The notes below the pieces were generated by a model, which saw only the letters and a list, made by a program, of their open reading frames with translations, did not search any database and was not told the DNA's origin. From contig NC_081415.1 of assembly GCF_030272615.1 (NCBI RefSeq), forward strand, positions 419,142,757-419,206,756: 64,000 nt of DNA, given 5' to 3'. The translations under genes and the position numbers were made by a program. Source of the DNA: Cryptomeria japonica. Lineage: Eukaryota > Streptophyta > Pinopsida > Cupressales > Cupressaceae. This document shows positions 35,991 to 48,630 of the stretch, piece after piece. Every line of letters begins with the position of its first letter. Position 1 is the stretch's first letter.

Positions 35991-36549
35991 AGCAAATAAT
36001 TAGCTTATCTAACAAATTAAACAAGCTTAAGAATTTCTAGGTTGACATTCTTCAAAATGATTTCTCTGTGGTATCTTCTTGTGGAAGAAGGCCGGTCTTG
36101 TTGTCAATTGGGAGAAATGAAAAGGCTTCAAACATCATTTTGGAGTGCCAAAACCATCTTGAAGAATCTTGACCTAGTGACTCTTAGTTGATAGATATTA
36201 TAATTATTTGTTTGCTCATAATTATTTTTTTATATTTTTATATCTCAAATCCTTATTATTATTTATTAATACACTCGTACACTCCTTTACTACCCCACTG
36301 TAATTACGTTTTGTGACTTAATAAAAAGGCTATAAGAAGCTGTATAACTCTACATGAAAATGAGATAGCAATAGTTGAAAATCATGTAAATGTTAGGTTG
36401 TGGGGAGCTTTCTGGCAATCCAACAGACCCATAAACCGAGGGGCCTCGGTCTTCTCTTGTTTAAAAAATGCTTTTTGGTACACAATGCTCCTGCTGCTTT
36501 AGTCTAATCGACACCTCTATATGTATCACAACAGCAGATTGATTACTAG
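35991..36549. other. Intergenic, no gene seen
   Basis: AT-rich sequence between repeat relics and the 3' end of the UPL-type gene. The only notable item is a small palindrome CCGAGGGGCCTCGG at about 36437-36450. Confidence 0.4.
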
Positions 36550-37217
36550 CCCATTGCGATTCCTTGAAAATCGATGGTACGGTTCATACAAATCAAATGA
36601 TTGGGCCTAAGTAAGTCTAACACTTCGTATGGTTTTTGCAGAGCAGTGGGAAAAAAGAGAAAATTCTTCACCGAATTTGCATATACATTAATGTTGAAGA
36701 TAAAAAGATAATTAAACAAAAATAATCCAGAAGAGTGGGGAAAAGATGGCCACAAATAGATAGGAAGTCCTTTCTTAAGATTTATGAGTAACAAAAGCTC
36801 AAATTTACATAATGAATTACAAGCATGAGCTGTACAAATTATAAGAAAACACAGCTGTGCACCCTTGCACCGCCATCCTATTATGCTATAACAATTTATA
36901 GTGATGTTTCCCTCATGTAATAGGTTAATCCAATCCTCTGCTACCAAAATAGCAAGCATGTGAGGAATAAGAATGTCTCACTGATATCTCTGAACACCTT
37001 GTTGACCACATAACGAGGGGCGAACAAATTTCATTTTTCATTGAATGATAAGACACCAAACTCAAAAAGGTTTAGCCATCTAAATTTACTTGACGAACAT
37101 GCTACAAATTTTTACATCATGCAGATTTTCAAAACTTAAGGGCACATGGAGCATAAAAACTTGCAACCAGTGCAGAATATTAACCAATTTTTAGACCAAA
37201 GAATATTGATCCCACAC
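36550..37217 (-). other. Likely 3' untranslated region and flank of the HECT ligase gene
   Basis: This lies immediately downstream of the stop codon at 37218-37220 on the minus strand. A 137-codon minus-strand frame here (36959-36546) has no recognised domain and is probably chance. I could not identify the cleavage site. Confidence 0.35.
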
Positions 37218-40200
37218 TCAAGAGAGGTCAAAAGATCCCTGCCCTTCAGTTATGGCATACAACAGCCTACAACGCATTACCTCCTGTCATATATTTTCAT
37301 TATTAGAAACTGCATTATTTATATGAATTATAATCAATGCATAAAGAACATACGACAAGACTTGCAAACATTAGCGAGGAGGAAAAAAAAACCTTGGTTG
37401 AGTATGGAGGAAGTTTGAGGTAATTTGCACAAGTCATCACACTTGGTAGATCAGCATCCACAACCTCAAGTGAATTTGCATCAGTGGGTCCTGTAGAACT
37501 CTGCATTCCAGTGAAAACAAAGGTTTAGAACTAACAGAACATTGACACAAATTCACTTTTAAGGAAGATAAAAGTGCAAATATTAGCAGTGCACTTGCCT
37601 TCCGAACAACTGTCAATTTTGGATTTAAAGCACTCAAACCTCCTGGAGGGAGCCTTGGACAACCAGTAATAAACTGCAAAAATGCTCGTTGCTGGGATGG
37701 TGTGAATTCTGCCATGATTTCAAGAAACTACAGGCAATAGGAAAATAATAAATATCACACCACTGTATTTATTAAGGAATCACAAATCACCCACTGACAT
37801 CCATATGCAATACCTTATAAGCAAATACTCACATTTAGAATAGGAGGACTTTGAGCCGTATAACCATGATCAAATTTGATTTGATCAGTGAGCATTTCAG
37901 CCTGCTAAAGCATGTCACAAGTTAAGCCTAGTAACAAAACAGGCTCAAGAATTAATGAAATTTAGAAAGAGATCTGTTTGTACATACCACCCATAAGTCA
38001 CGCACACCACATAAGAGAGTATCCATCTCATTTTCTGAAAACACTTGCAAAGTTGATATACAAAGCACCTGAAAACAGAGTTCACGAGAAAATTAGCAGC
38101 CAATAATCCAATAGATATGAAAAAAATGAAAATAAAAATGCATCTGCAAAACTGGACAAAATCAAATTTATAAAAAATCTTTTATAGACTAAATTAGTCT
38201 GATGCATATGAAATCCCCCAAAAGAAGGCCAAACCAAACTTCAATCACCTGATTGAATCCCGATCGCAAGGCCTCCATCTGTGGCATAATTCCCGTCTTA
38301 ATAGTTGCATCAACAACTAATGAAACATATTCATCAAGGTTGTCTATGGTAACCTGCAGAAATGAGAAAATAGATAAAAATGAGATTAATAAAAGGCTTA
38401 GGGAGATTAATGATTTTAGAAAATTGATAGATATGAGAAACATAAAGTACCAAGATGTTGCTCCCTCCTGGTTTAAGGGGATAGTCCGAGAAACCAGGAA
38501 GAGTGAAATCAATGCAAAGGTCTTCAATTCGTGCACCGCGATAATGTAAAGATGATATTTCCTCTCTCTTATCTCCTGAAACAGACTCCAAGAATTGTTT
38601 CCGTCGAACAAGTGCTTGCATTTCTATCAGTGTTGTTCCAAGTTCAACATCAAAGGATTTAATATCATATATGTCAAGCTCCTGTACCAATACAAATGAA
38701 GAAATATTACAAAATTGGTCAGCTCCAACTAATATAAACTTTATATTAAAAGCAAGATTTTAAAATGTAAAACTACCTTTCCAAGGACAAGTTTATAAAA
38801 AGCTGTTGAAAGAGGCAAGTCCAGAAGCCGGCCATCTTGAAGAGCCTTGGCCATTAGACGTCCTAGAAGACAAAAAATTTCTATCACTTTGTGAGTTTTG
38901 CTTCCACCAGATGAATCTGTATGGGGTGGATATGGACGAGGAAATAATCCATGAGATGCTTGAACAATATCTCCATTTTGAACAGTATCCCCAGTTCCAG
39001 TGGAAGACAAATTTGTTCTCCACATGCCCAACATACTCCTTTGCATTTCATGACTTATAAGGGTGTAGAATTCAAGAGTTGGACCTAAACCAGTGCCAAC
39101 CTCATTGTAGTACTCAACTTCAAGTAGTGTTTTTTGACCACAGCAAAGCTCCATAACTTTTGCAGCTGACTCCAATATACGTTTTCGTGAAACACGAACC
39201 TTTTGCCGTTGTATCCTACCTACATGGCGTCCTCGATTGTTCGGCACATTCGGATTCTGAGAAATCTGTTGCTGCTGTAAACGATGTAGTGCACGTTGTA
39301 CTCCTAATGCAGTAGAGTAAAAATATTGCCTCCTTGTCTCAAATGAAAACAAAAATGGACAGACCTTGATCAGCTGGTGACACCAAGGTGGCAGACCAAT
39401 ACTACATAATGTCACGGCATCTTGCAGTTGACGTGCTAACTTTGAAGTCAACTTGCCACTCAAAAATTCCTCTTGAGGAATGGGATGGACATCAACTTTT
39501 AAATCATCTAGGCTTTTCAATTTTCCTTCTGCAAATGCATCAGATAAGCTCTGAGATCTCAAACAAGGAGCTAAACCATTAAGTCCTTCTACAACTCGAA
39601 GTAGCAGCAAAATATCATGTGTACTATCTGACTTTTCTAAATCGCATGGAAGCTTTCTCTGCAAAATATTGTCAATAAAAAACATGTTCTTAATAGTCAT
39701 AGAAGTAGAACTCATTTTCTGGGGTTCTCTCAAATTCCGTTTGGCTGGTGCATCTGCCCTTCGATATGTAATTGTGTGAACATCATCCCAAAACCTCTCC
39801 CGAAAAGGATATTCTGACCCTGCATATCTTGGCTCATCTCCCTCTGGTACCACATTATGCTGAATTGCATGGAATAATGTTGATGATCTATCTATCAGTT
39901 TCCCACCAATGAAGAAATTCAGTCGGGGATGGTCTCTATAACTGCTAACTCCTTTTAAACTAGCAGATGCCTGAATTATTACAGTATCTGCAAAAAATGG
40001 CAAAAAGACAAAATTAGAATGCCAGTAAAAATATTACAATTTTAATGGCCAAATACACCATTTGCAATCTAACCTGTCGCAGCACTTGTTGAAGCCATTG
40101 CACCTCCACCTACAAGGTCTCTCAATTCTACACCAGCTAATCGTTCCACAACACAAACTGAAGCTGGTTCCTCCATAAACATCTGTAAAAATAGACAAAA

Positions 40201-43200
40201 TAGTGGATGCATTAGTAAAACACTGCCAAGAGATACAAACATGTCAAAAAACCATTTCAGTTCCTTGATGCTTTGTAAAAAGAAACCTCTTCAACATCAT
40301 CATCTCCATCTTCTTCCAAGGCCATAGCCTGTTCAAGCTCAACAGGAGCAACAAAAGGATCATCATCCTGTAAAAATAAGAAAAATTAGATGGAGACGGA
40401 AAAAAATGTAAATTCAAACCCAAGGCATCAAACTAAAGATATGATTTTCCAATAATTATAAATACCTATTAACAATGGTAGCTTTTATATATACTTATAT
40501 GGTACATTCTAGAAGTTCAATTTTATAGTTTCTTTATTGATATATATTCGCTGTTTTGATTTTTATCCATGTTACACCATGTTTCTAGAACAGAGATAGT
40601 AGGGGATGAGGGGATGCATTTCAGGGATGAAATTTTTGGAGGAAATTTAGGGGATGCCAAGGGTCAGCTATTAAAAATTAGGGAATTTTTTTCAAATGTC
40701 AGAAAATTTCAAATATTCATATAATAACACATTGATATCCTCATATAAATTGCAGATCCTTAATAAAGTTGAATTGAGAGTTTGCATGGGAATCAAACAG
40801 AATAATAAAGTTTAATTGCTTTGCTTATGAATAAAAATTTAGGTGATTCAATGTTCATATTTCCATAAACTACTTTTGGATTTCTTGCTAAGAACATCAC
40901 ACCACTGCATGAGATTTTTTTTCCTCCTTCAGCTCTCTTGTTATATCCTGATGATGGATAAGGGAGTGTGATCCAAAACATTGATGCAAAGAAAAAAATC
41001 TAACACATTTGAATCCAAAAACAACGCTTATTCAGCATAGACTGGAAATTTAATGTCTCTGACATCATACAACTGTTTTTACTGTCATCCATTTTTTCAT
41101 GAAAGGATGTGTACTGCAAATCTTAAGTCAGCATATATGATGAAATGCTGTTTGTTGATTACCTTGATCAGATAAGAAGTCGTGTCAACATTCTTGATAT
41201 AAATATAAATCCCTGAATCTGAATGCTTTTGCAGGGTGCTTTTAAAAACACTCACTTTGCTAAAATCTCCAAAATGCTCAAGATCCATAAAGAGCTTAAC
41301 AAGTTAGCATTGAACTCAGTGTTTGTTCTGATTTACTTTCTTTGTGTTAGAATCGGTTGGTCAATATGTTTTCTAGAATTGCATTGTGCAGCGGACTAGA
41401 GCTTTGTTGGAAAGATTGGTTTACTAGAAAGGGAACATTGAAGCTGCATTGCTAGTGTTTGAGGGAATCGAATTACATGGTACGGTGCTTTGTTTCCGAT
41501 CAGCTGTTTTAAAAAAAAAAATCTAAACCTAATTAATCAGGTCATTATTGTGCCGGGACAGCTGGCTGTCCCCAGGACAGTCGAGGGACATCATTGTTGT
41601 CCGCACCTGTCCCAAGGGCAGCTGGCCATCCCCATGCAGTACCTGCATTTCTGGGACATTTTGGCCACAAAAAATGGTTTGGGGGAAGTGGGGGTACATT
41701 TCCAAGGTGTCCTCAAGCCCTCCGTACAGAAACATGTCAAAAAGAGCCAAGAACGCATCCCTTGGGAAAAATAGTTTCTTATATACATAGTTATGATATG
41801 ATTCTCTTAGCCTTGCTGCTACTATAAAACACCTCTCAACATAACTGAATACCAACAAAAATTCCCTTACAGAAAAGAAAATGTAGATTGGAACTATGGA
41901 AAATAATGCTTGGTTACCTCCTCACTAGATTGTACATTTGGTTGCTTGTGTTGCGGTTCTCCCTCTAATGCTACTCGTCTCCGAGCAGCACTTCTTGTTT
42001 GTGGGCCATCAAAATCATTAACACTTTTTGATACAGATTTCCCCTTTTCTTTCGATGATCTAGAATTTAGAGAGTCTATGCTATTGGTTGAATCACTTCC
42101 TGTTGCTGTTGAGGACCTTGATCTTGTTGAAGGTCGGCCTTCCACGGCAACATGGGTAGACACTATAGGCTCGGTCACACTACAATTGATTTCAGCTTCA
42201 TTTCTCTGTACTTTAGACCAAAGATAATCTTCAACATCAGTGATATCAGCCAATGGATCTATATGTAAAATACTAGACATGTGATCACCCAGAGACTTTT
42301 CTCCTTGTGCTCTACGCAACCGCAGTTTCAAAGGCCGTCTGAATGCATTTAATCCAGCCAAACTGCTAGGATTATCACTGTGTGATTTTGAACCCTGGCT
42401 CAGAACCACCGGAAAATGTTCTAAGGAGGCAAGTGCATCCTGTAGCTTCCGAATTAAAGTTATCAAAGGAGCTTCTTTCCCTTGATAATCCAATGGAAGC
42501 GAGAGATCAACAAATGACTGAAACTTTCTCAAGGTTTCCTTATGATGCTTCATTAAATCAGCTTGTGACGTGTTTTCTTTATGAGTCCCCACTCCTGCAA
42601 AGTAATCTATTAAGGACGCTATAACCCCACTTTTAACAAACTCAAAAGTTGACACACCATCATCTTTGCTAACTTCTGCCAGAATATCAGCAATGCTTGA
42701 TATTTGATCATTACGATCAGCCACAAACCTGCTCTTTTTACCCTTGCCTTTTGACTTGCCCTTCATATCAACAGACACAGAACCACTTAACTTCTTACAT
42801 AGATTTGTCAACTTGCAAAGACTATCCGTAGATCCGGCTTCAGTAGAACCCAAATTTGCAGCAATGTATGCATCCTTAAAGCGCTTTGCATGTGCACTGA
42901 TAATAACTTTGAGATCCAAATTAGCACTTGGCACCAAGGCTGGAGATGAACTGGTTTTTGTCTCATTTGAATCTTTAATCTCTTCCATTCCGGTTGCTTC
43001 ACTTGTCGATCCCCCAGCAATTTTTCTGTTACGTCGTGTTTTCAATGATGTTCCAGTTGCACAAATTTTATCCTTTCCTGACAAAGTGGCCCCTGAAGAT
43101 ATAAGTGCATCAACAGCATGAACAACACCTTCTTTCATAAACATCTTTGAAAACAGTTCAGGAAGTTTTTGCACTAAAACTTCCGCAATCTGCAATGCTG

Positions 43201-46200
43201 GAAGTAAAACTTCAATATCTTTTCCAGTTAAAACTCCTGCCAGAAAGCTGCAGATAATGCAAAACCCAAGTAAGTTTTGGGTGCTTCAAACATAACAGTC
43301 AAACAGTTAAAATTTTAAAATTTCTACACACTGGATTAGTCATACCTTGATATGTTGGTTGCTTGAAGTAAAGAATTTAACATATCAGCAGTGCTCAAAC
43401 ACAACACTTTGCTAACAACTGCCAGGCATTTGTGTCTTACTTGAGTATTGATGCTTGAACCATATACCTGATAAATCACATTTTGTTACAACTTACAAAC
43501 CCAAGTCAATGCAGAACTCTGAATAAAAATGTGATTCATAATAATTGTCACCTGAATCATAAGAGGAAAAAGATCCCTTCCAAATTGCACTAAAAGACCT
43601 GGGTTTTCTCGAAATAGCTTTTCACGGTCAGAATTATCTGTACAGCTTCTGGAGGTAAGCTTTTTGGCAGAATGACTGGAACCAGCATGACTGGTAGGAA
43701 GTGAGATAGTCTCATGAAGTATGGATGGAAGGAGATCACTCACCAAGGAGACAATTTCACACAACTGTAGGAAAAAAACAATTTGAAGTTGACAGAGACA
43801 TTACCAACTATACTAGATTTTATAGTCGGACGCATTAATGCATCACCACTATTTATGAAAATTATTTATAAATGTCATTATCAGACCTTCCAAAGTTTGA
43901 AAGCAGAGATTCCAACTATGGAATAACATACAAAACATATAAAAGTGGAATACAAGCAGGTAAGACAAAAAGGTAACCTGGTCCGTTGGCCCATTTAGAG
44001 AAAGAGGACTAGGAATCTGGGAAACAGAGCCAGAACTGGTTAGAATGTCTCTTAGGATGCCAGAAATACCCATTTCAAGCAACTCCCTTGTAAATACAAC
44101 AGAGCCCCTTGCACATGTTGAAAGAAGTCCAATGACAGCCTGCACCAAACCAAAAGAATCAATTTAGCACTTTGAAGAAAAAAATCTGCCTCGGGTTCAC
44201 AAGTACTTCCAGAAAAATTGACAAAAATACCGAGTAGGTAGGTGAACTAAGTGATGCCTGTCCACTGCCTGAGTTATTAACAGAGATCAAACTTGCAACT
44301 TGTGAAACTAGACCATAGCTAGAAAGCTTCTCTAGTTTCTCAGGAGATAATGCAGCAGTTCCTGCAATGCGAGCTAAACAGATTGATGCATGCTCCACCA
44401 CCTGAAAACAAACAAATTTTCCATTGAAGGAATTCTAAATGTATCCCAACCAAATAAAGCGAAGTAACCGTCTATCAGATTGAAATCACCCAAAAGCATT
44501 CAACAAGATAACTGATTGGATCGCCAATAATAATATACCTTAGCATCAGGATCTGATAAAAGACTAGTCAACGTTGGAATTGCTTCCATTGCAGAATCAA
44601 TGGTATCTGGTGAAAGTTGTTTGCTAATATTTGCTGCCGTTGACAATGCAACTCTCTGAAGAGACTTCAAGTTTGTTAGCCATGAGATTCTATTTCTACA
44701 TCCATTGATTCTATAAGAAACACTGACGTTAAAGAAATTACCTTAACACCAGAGGAGAAAAAGTCCAGGTATGACAATACTGCCATAAGAGCACCAGCAC
44801 GGAGGCAAGCAGATGCATGTCTGTGAGATATCTTTTCCAAAGCTTGTAAAGACTGTAGTGCATTGCATGACTACTATAAGTATCTACTTAATATAAAATG
44901 AATATGGATCTTATATTTTAAACTTAGAAAGCATTTTATCTCGATTTATGGCAACCTTGATTTCTAGTTAAAATTAAAGTTTAAACCCTGTTGAAGCTTT
45001 TAACAGAACATAATTATACTTGGCTGACCAAAACGCCATACTAGTCATACTAAATTAGATAAGAAACTTTTGAAGAATGCAGAAAATATAGGCTAAAGCC
45101 TAAAAATTATTCTTAAAAGAATTTTATTTTTCCCTGAGATTTATGAGAACTAAATATTCTAATTAAAAATTCATTTCTCAGAAGATATTTCTCGCACCTA
45201 TAGCACACTAAAGTTTATCAGATCTTACAATCTCACATGACTTCAACTATGTAGAATACACTTCTAATTGTGGTCATAGCAACGTTGTGCTGTAGAAAAA
45301 ATATCCCATGAAATAATTGCAGAGGACAAAAAAAGAAGCTTAAGAATTAAGACTCATTTCATCATTCTTTAGCTTTTTCTTCGTTATATAGAAGATAAAC
45401 ATACAATGTTTGATGAGAAAAATGCAAACAATTGGGCATTGTTTTATGCCACTGAGTTTATGAAACAAAAAATGGAAAGAACTACTAGAAAGATTCAAAG
45501 AATAAAGTTTAAATATTATAATGAAATACATTTCTCGTGATTTATGGCATCTCTAGAAATTCCATTGAAAAGACAAAACTAAAGATCGAAAAGAACTGTA
45601 AGGCATGAAATTGATTCTGAACCATTGGAGTGAGGCATGCAATTATTGCCATCATATCAATTGCTTAATCATGACAATAGATCAAGGTTTGAATTGATGG
45701 TATTTCTCCTCAATTGTTTTATCATGACAATAGATCAAGGTTTGAATTGCAGAGGACAAAATGTCAGCGACAAACAAGCTTAAGAGTTAAGACTCATTTA
45801 CATCATACTTAAGCTTTTTCTTCGTTATATAGAAGATAAACATACAATGTTTGATGAGAAAAAGGCAAACAATTGGGCATTGTTTTATGCCACGAGTTCA
45901 TGAAACAAAAAATGGAAAGAACTACTAGAAAGATTCAAAGACTAAAGTTAAAACATTATAATGGAATACATTTCTCGTGATTTATGGCATCTCTAGAAAT
46001 TCCATTGAAAAGACAAAACTATCAAAGATCGAAAAGAACTGTAAGGCATGAAATTGATTCTGAACCATTGGAGTGAGGCATGCAATTATTGCCATCATTT
46101 CAATTGCTTAATCATAACAATAGATCAAGGTTTGAATTGATGGTATTTCTCCTCAATTGTTTTATCATGACAATAGATCAAGGTTTGAATTAATGGTATT

Positions 46201-47607
46201 TCTCCTCAATTGTTTTATCATGACAATAGATCAAGGTTTGAATTGATGGTATTTCTTCTCCACCCTCCTGAGTATTTGTTAATTAGTATGTTCCAACACT
46301 AGCAAAATAGAGGACATAGCCAGAAAACCACATTGCATTTGAAAGAACAATGTAGATTTATCCTGAACTTTTCAGTTGTCAAGAATGACGCCCTCAGCTC
46401 ACCTAAATGTAGATTTTAAATTTACCTCAAAGGAGAATGATGGTCCACAATTGTTCATACTTAACAGGCCTTTGCATCCATGGTAAATTAAAAAAATGAT
46501 ATGATAAGAAAGATTAAAAATGAAAAATATGAAAATAAACCTTAGAAGAACACAATCATCCACAATTGTTCATAATTAACAGGGCTTTGCATCCCTAGTA
46601 AATTAAAAATTGATAAGATAAACATAGCATAGCTACTCGAGCAAGCCGAAATATCAAAATTTATTAACAAAATAACCTATGTTGTCAACATGCATGTACT
46701 GGATTTAAGTCAGTGAGGCAAGAATCCTTCGTTGAATTAAAAAATAATATCATAAGAAACATAAAAAAACATAAAATTGAAATGATGAGTGTACCTGTTC
46801 GGCCAAGTCCATGTATTCAATGGTAAGCAAGCGCGCACAGAAACAAGGAATAGCACCATGATGCACAACACTCGAGCAAGAGGAAGGAAAAATATCGCAA
46901 ATATGCGTCAAAGCCCTGGCCGCCAAAAGCATGATATCGGGATTACCCTCCTGATTCAAAAACGCCACCAAAATCGGGACAAACGAATCAATATTAAATC
47001 TGTCCCGCAGCTCCTCCGAAGCAAAAGGCAGAATCTCGCACAACTCCGTGAGCGCGCTAATCTGGCTGAAATCGTCCGCCTCGTCTCTCAGACTAGCCAA
47101 GATACGCTTCAACTTCCCCACCTCCTCCGCCCCGCCAGACGGAAGCCCGAACACCGCCAGCCTCCTCAGCATGCCATGCAATTCAGACGCCGACCGACCG
47201 AAATGCCTGCCGGGGTTACCTTCAGGCATGCCATCATCATAATCATCGTATTCATCGTCATCAAAATCATCGGAAGCTCCTTCCTCTTCTTCTCCCTCCT
47301 CATCGTATTCGCTACTCAGAATTTCCTTACCTTGCCCTGCATCGGCAATCTCAACATCGCGCTGAATTTCACTTTCCTTTTGCTTCCCCTTCTTTTCAAT
47401 TTCTTCCTTTCGCTGCTTCGCCGATGCAGTTTCGTCATCCATGGCGCGGGCAGCCGCTGCGGACGATCGTGTGGCGCGGCGAGCGGGCGTAGGTGACGCC
47501 GACGCCGACGCTTCCAACCGAGCTCGCTTATTCGCGGCAGGGGCGCCGCTGGAGGAGGGCCGCTGCGCTGCTCTCGCCTCGCCCCGCTTCCGGCTCCGCG
47601 TTTCCAT
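37218..47607 (-). CDS. UPL3/UPL4: HECT E3 ubiquitin-protein ligase, UPL3/UPL4 (KAKTUS) family, 18 exons
   Basis: HECT ligases accept ubiquitin from an E2 on a Cys and pass it to substrates. Exons: 47607-46795, 44852-44742, 44655-44539, 44401-44231, 44139-43978, 43764-43552, 43467-43346, 43247-41918, 40367-40287, 40182-40074, 39987-38777, 38681-38451, 38353-38249, 38068-37988, 37901-37833, 37727-37599, 37500-37393, 37283-37218. They join without a frame break into 5229 nt (1742 residues). Start METRSRKR is chosen because UPL3 proteins begin this way; an in-frame ATG lies 8 codons upstream. Residues about 107-133 are acidic; about 170-560 form armadillo-like repeats ([15 protein letters not shown]); the HECT domain is about 1330-1742, with catalytic Cys1709 in [11 protein letters not shown] and C-terminus EGQGSFDLS. 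Arabidopsis UPL3 and UPL4 are about 1888 and 1502 residues. UPL3 represses trichome endoreduplication there. Intron 16 uses GC-AG. N-terminus resembles UPL3; parts of HECT resemble UPL4. Confidence 0.95.
37597..37599 (-). other. Non-canonical GC splice donor, intron 16 of the HECT gene
   Basis: On the minus strand the exon ends CGGAAG and the intron starts GCAAGT. The next exon begins after ATGCAG at 37501. No GT nearby keeps the frame, whereas AG|GCAAGT is the usual context of GC-AG introns. The 98-bp intron joins VVRK to SSTGPTD in frame. Confidence 0.85.
40931..40990. repeat. Short dispersed repeat in HECT-gene intron 8
   Basis: AGCTCTCTTG...TGATGATGGATAAGGGAGTGTGATCC.AAACATTGATG is also found in diverged form at 35215-35270. 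The two copies are in the same orientation and share about 50 bp. Origin unknown; probably a transposon end. Confidence 0.6.
41540..41770. other. GC-richer insert in intron 8 of the HECT gene
   Basis: This stretch is much richer in GC than the surrounding intron and is open in several frames on both strands. It contains small inverted words (CAGCTGGCTGTCCCC, CAGGACAGTCGAGGGACATC, GGGCAGCTGGCCATCCCC). It has no splice sites I would trust and no recognised protein. It may be a fragment of a transposon. Confidence 0.4.
45319..46178. repeat. 430-bp tandem duplication in intron 1 of the HECT gene
   Basis: GCAGAGGACAAAA starts both copies, at 45319 and 45749. They share over 400 bp, including GCTTTTTCTTCGTTATATAG and GATCGAAAAGAACTGTAAGG. 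The copies differ by scattered substitutions and small indels. Confidence 0.9.
46112..46270. repeat. 53-bp tandem repeat in intron 1 of the HECT gene
   Basis: TCAT(A/G)ACAATAGATCAAGG recurs at 46112, 46165 and 46218, exactly 53 bp apart. The same unit occurs about twice near the end of the first 430-bp copy (45673-45748), so unit number differs between the two larger copies. Confidence 0.9.
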
Positions 47608-47610
47608 AAA

Positions 47611-47815
47611 ACACAACTTGCCCTGCCTCAATTATCCCGCAGCTTCCACAAAGTACCCCTCAAATTATAATGAAACCCCAGCGTCTGCTTAAATCCCAGA
47701 AAGAACCACAACCAGAACCAGAAACACAAGTTGCCCTGCCTCAATTTTCCCACAGCTTCCACAAGGTATCCCTCAAATTGCAATAAAAACCCACCGTCTG
47801 CTTAAATCCAAGGAA
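47611..47815. repeat. 113-bp tandem duplication in the 5' UTR of the HECT gene
   Basis: ACACAA(C/G)TTGCCCTGCCTCAATT starts both copies, at 47611 and 47724. Each runs through CAGCTTCCACAA and CGTCTGCTTAAATCC. It lies just upstream of the start codon, so it probably lengthens the leader. The first copy includes the in-frame upstream ATG at 47629-47631. Confidence 0.85.
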
Positions 47816-47965
47816 GAAGCAGAACTAAATGAAGAATGGCAGGAGCAGAGAGAAAAGTAAGGAAGAATAATCTGTCAATCGCTAGTCCAGTGGAGACGAA
47901 ACGGAGAGGAAGGTTTCTATATTGTAAATAATTCAATCTTACCCCATCTCTCTTTTAATCTCGCG

Positions 47966-47976
47966 GCACATATAGA
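47966..47976 (-). promoter_or_regulatory. Possible TATA box of the HECT gene
   Basis: On the minus strand the sequence reads TTCTATATGTG, about 360 bp upstream of the start codon. It is followed by TCTCGCGGCACA-type DNA on the plus strand. No other better TATA match lies closer. This is a weak call based on position and composition only. Confidence 0.25.
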
Positions 47977-47999
47977 ATATTCTCACACCTACTGGACAT

Positions 48000-48630
48000 A
48001 TGAGGGGCTGAAACTCAGCCTTTGGGGGACATGCAACCGAGGCTCTGCAAAATTATACCGACACGTGTACGTATTCGCTCGCCTGAAGTTGTGAAATCGT
48101 AGCCGATAAAATTTGATGCCCCGCAAATATCCACACTTTCTTTCTTTATATGGTTAAACAAGATGTGCAATGTCGGTTTGTCTTTTATTTGATTTTTTTT
48201 TAACATTGTGCAAGCCCCGAGCACGGATTATTCTATGCAACTTCTCATGTCTGTCACTAAATAAATTATAAATTAATATACATGTGGGCGTTTCCATAGT
48301 ATTTTGTTATTATTGTGAGTGTGAAAATTATTTTTCGTTTAATTTTGGGTTTATGTTGATCAGTTGTCTTTGTGGAAAATAGTGTGATTTTAATTGAAAG
48401 TTTTGATTAGATAAAGTGGGAAGGGCTCAAATTCAAATACAAAACAGTGATTAAGATTGTAGAGAGGAGTTTGACAAGAGGTGAGATATAAGAAAAACAA
48501 AAAACTAACTAATTAGTAGAAAATATAAAGGAGATCAAGACAAGATGAGCTGAAACAAAAAGACACTAATGATCACCTAGAAGTTTAAGAACATTTCTTT
48601 TAAGGTGGTATATAATATGAGACTTACCTC
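48000..48630. other. Intergenic, no gene seen
   Basis: AT-rich DNA upstream of the HECT gene. A short minus-strand open frame at 48224-48015 has no recognised domain. No repeat partner was found in the window. Confidence 0.4.

Noticed and set aside
36546-36959. 137-codon minus-strand ORF downstream of the HECT gene
   Set aside because: It lies after the stop codon and has no domain or homology I recognise. It is better read as 3' flank.
36001-37000. tRNA or rRNA genes anywhere in the window
   Set aside because: I looked for A/B-box pairs and conserved rRNA words on both strands and saw nothing convincing.
41529-41858. Overlapping ORFs in HECT intron 8
   Set aside because: Open in several frames on both strands because of base composition. 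The UPL frame joins exons 8 and 9 correctly without them.
42744-43121. 125-codon plus-strand ORF
   Set aside because: Antisense to exon 8 of the HECT gene; the minus-strand frame continues the UPL protein.
46789-47496. 235-codon plus-strand ORF
   Set aside because: It is antisense to exon 1 of the HECT gene and has no recognised domain. The GC-rich exon makes long chance frames likely.
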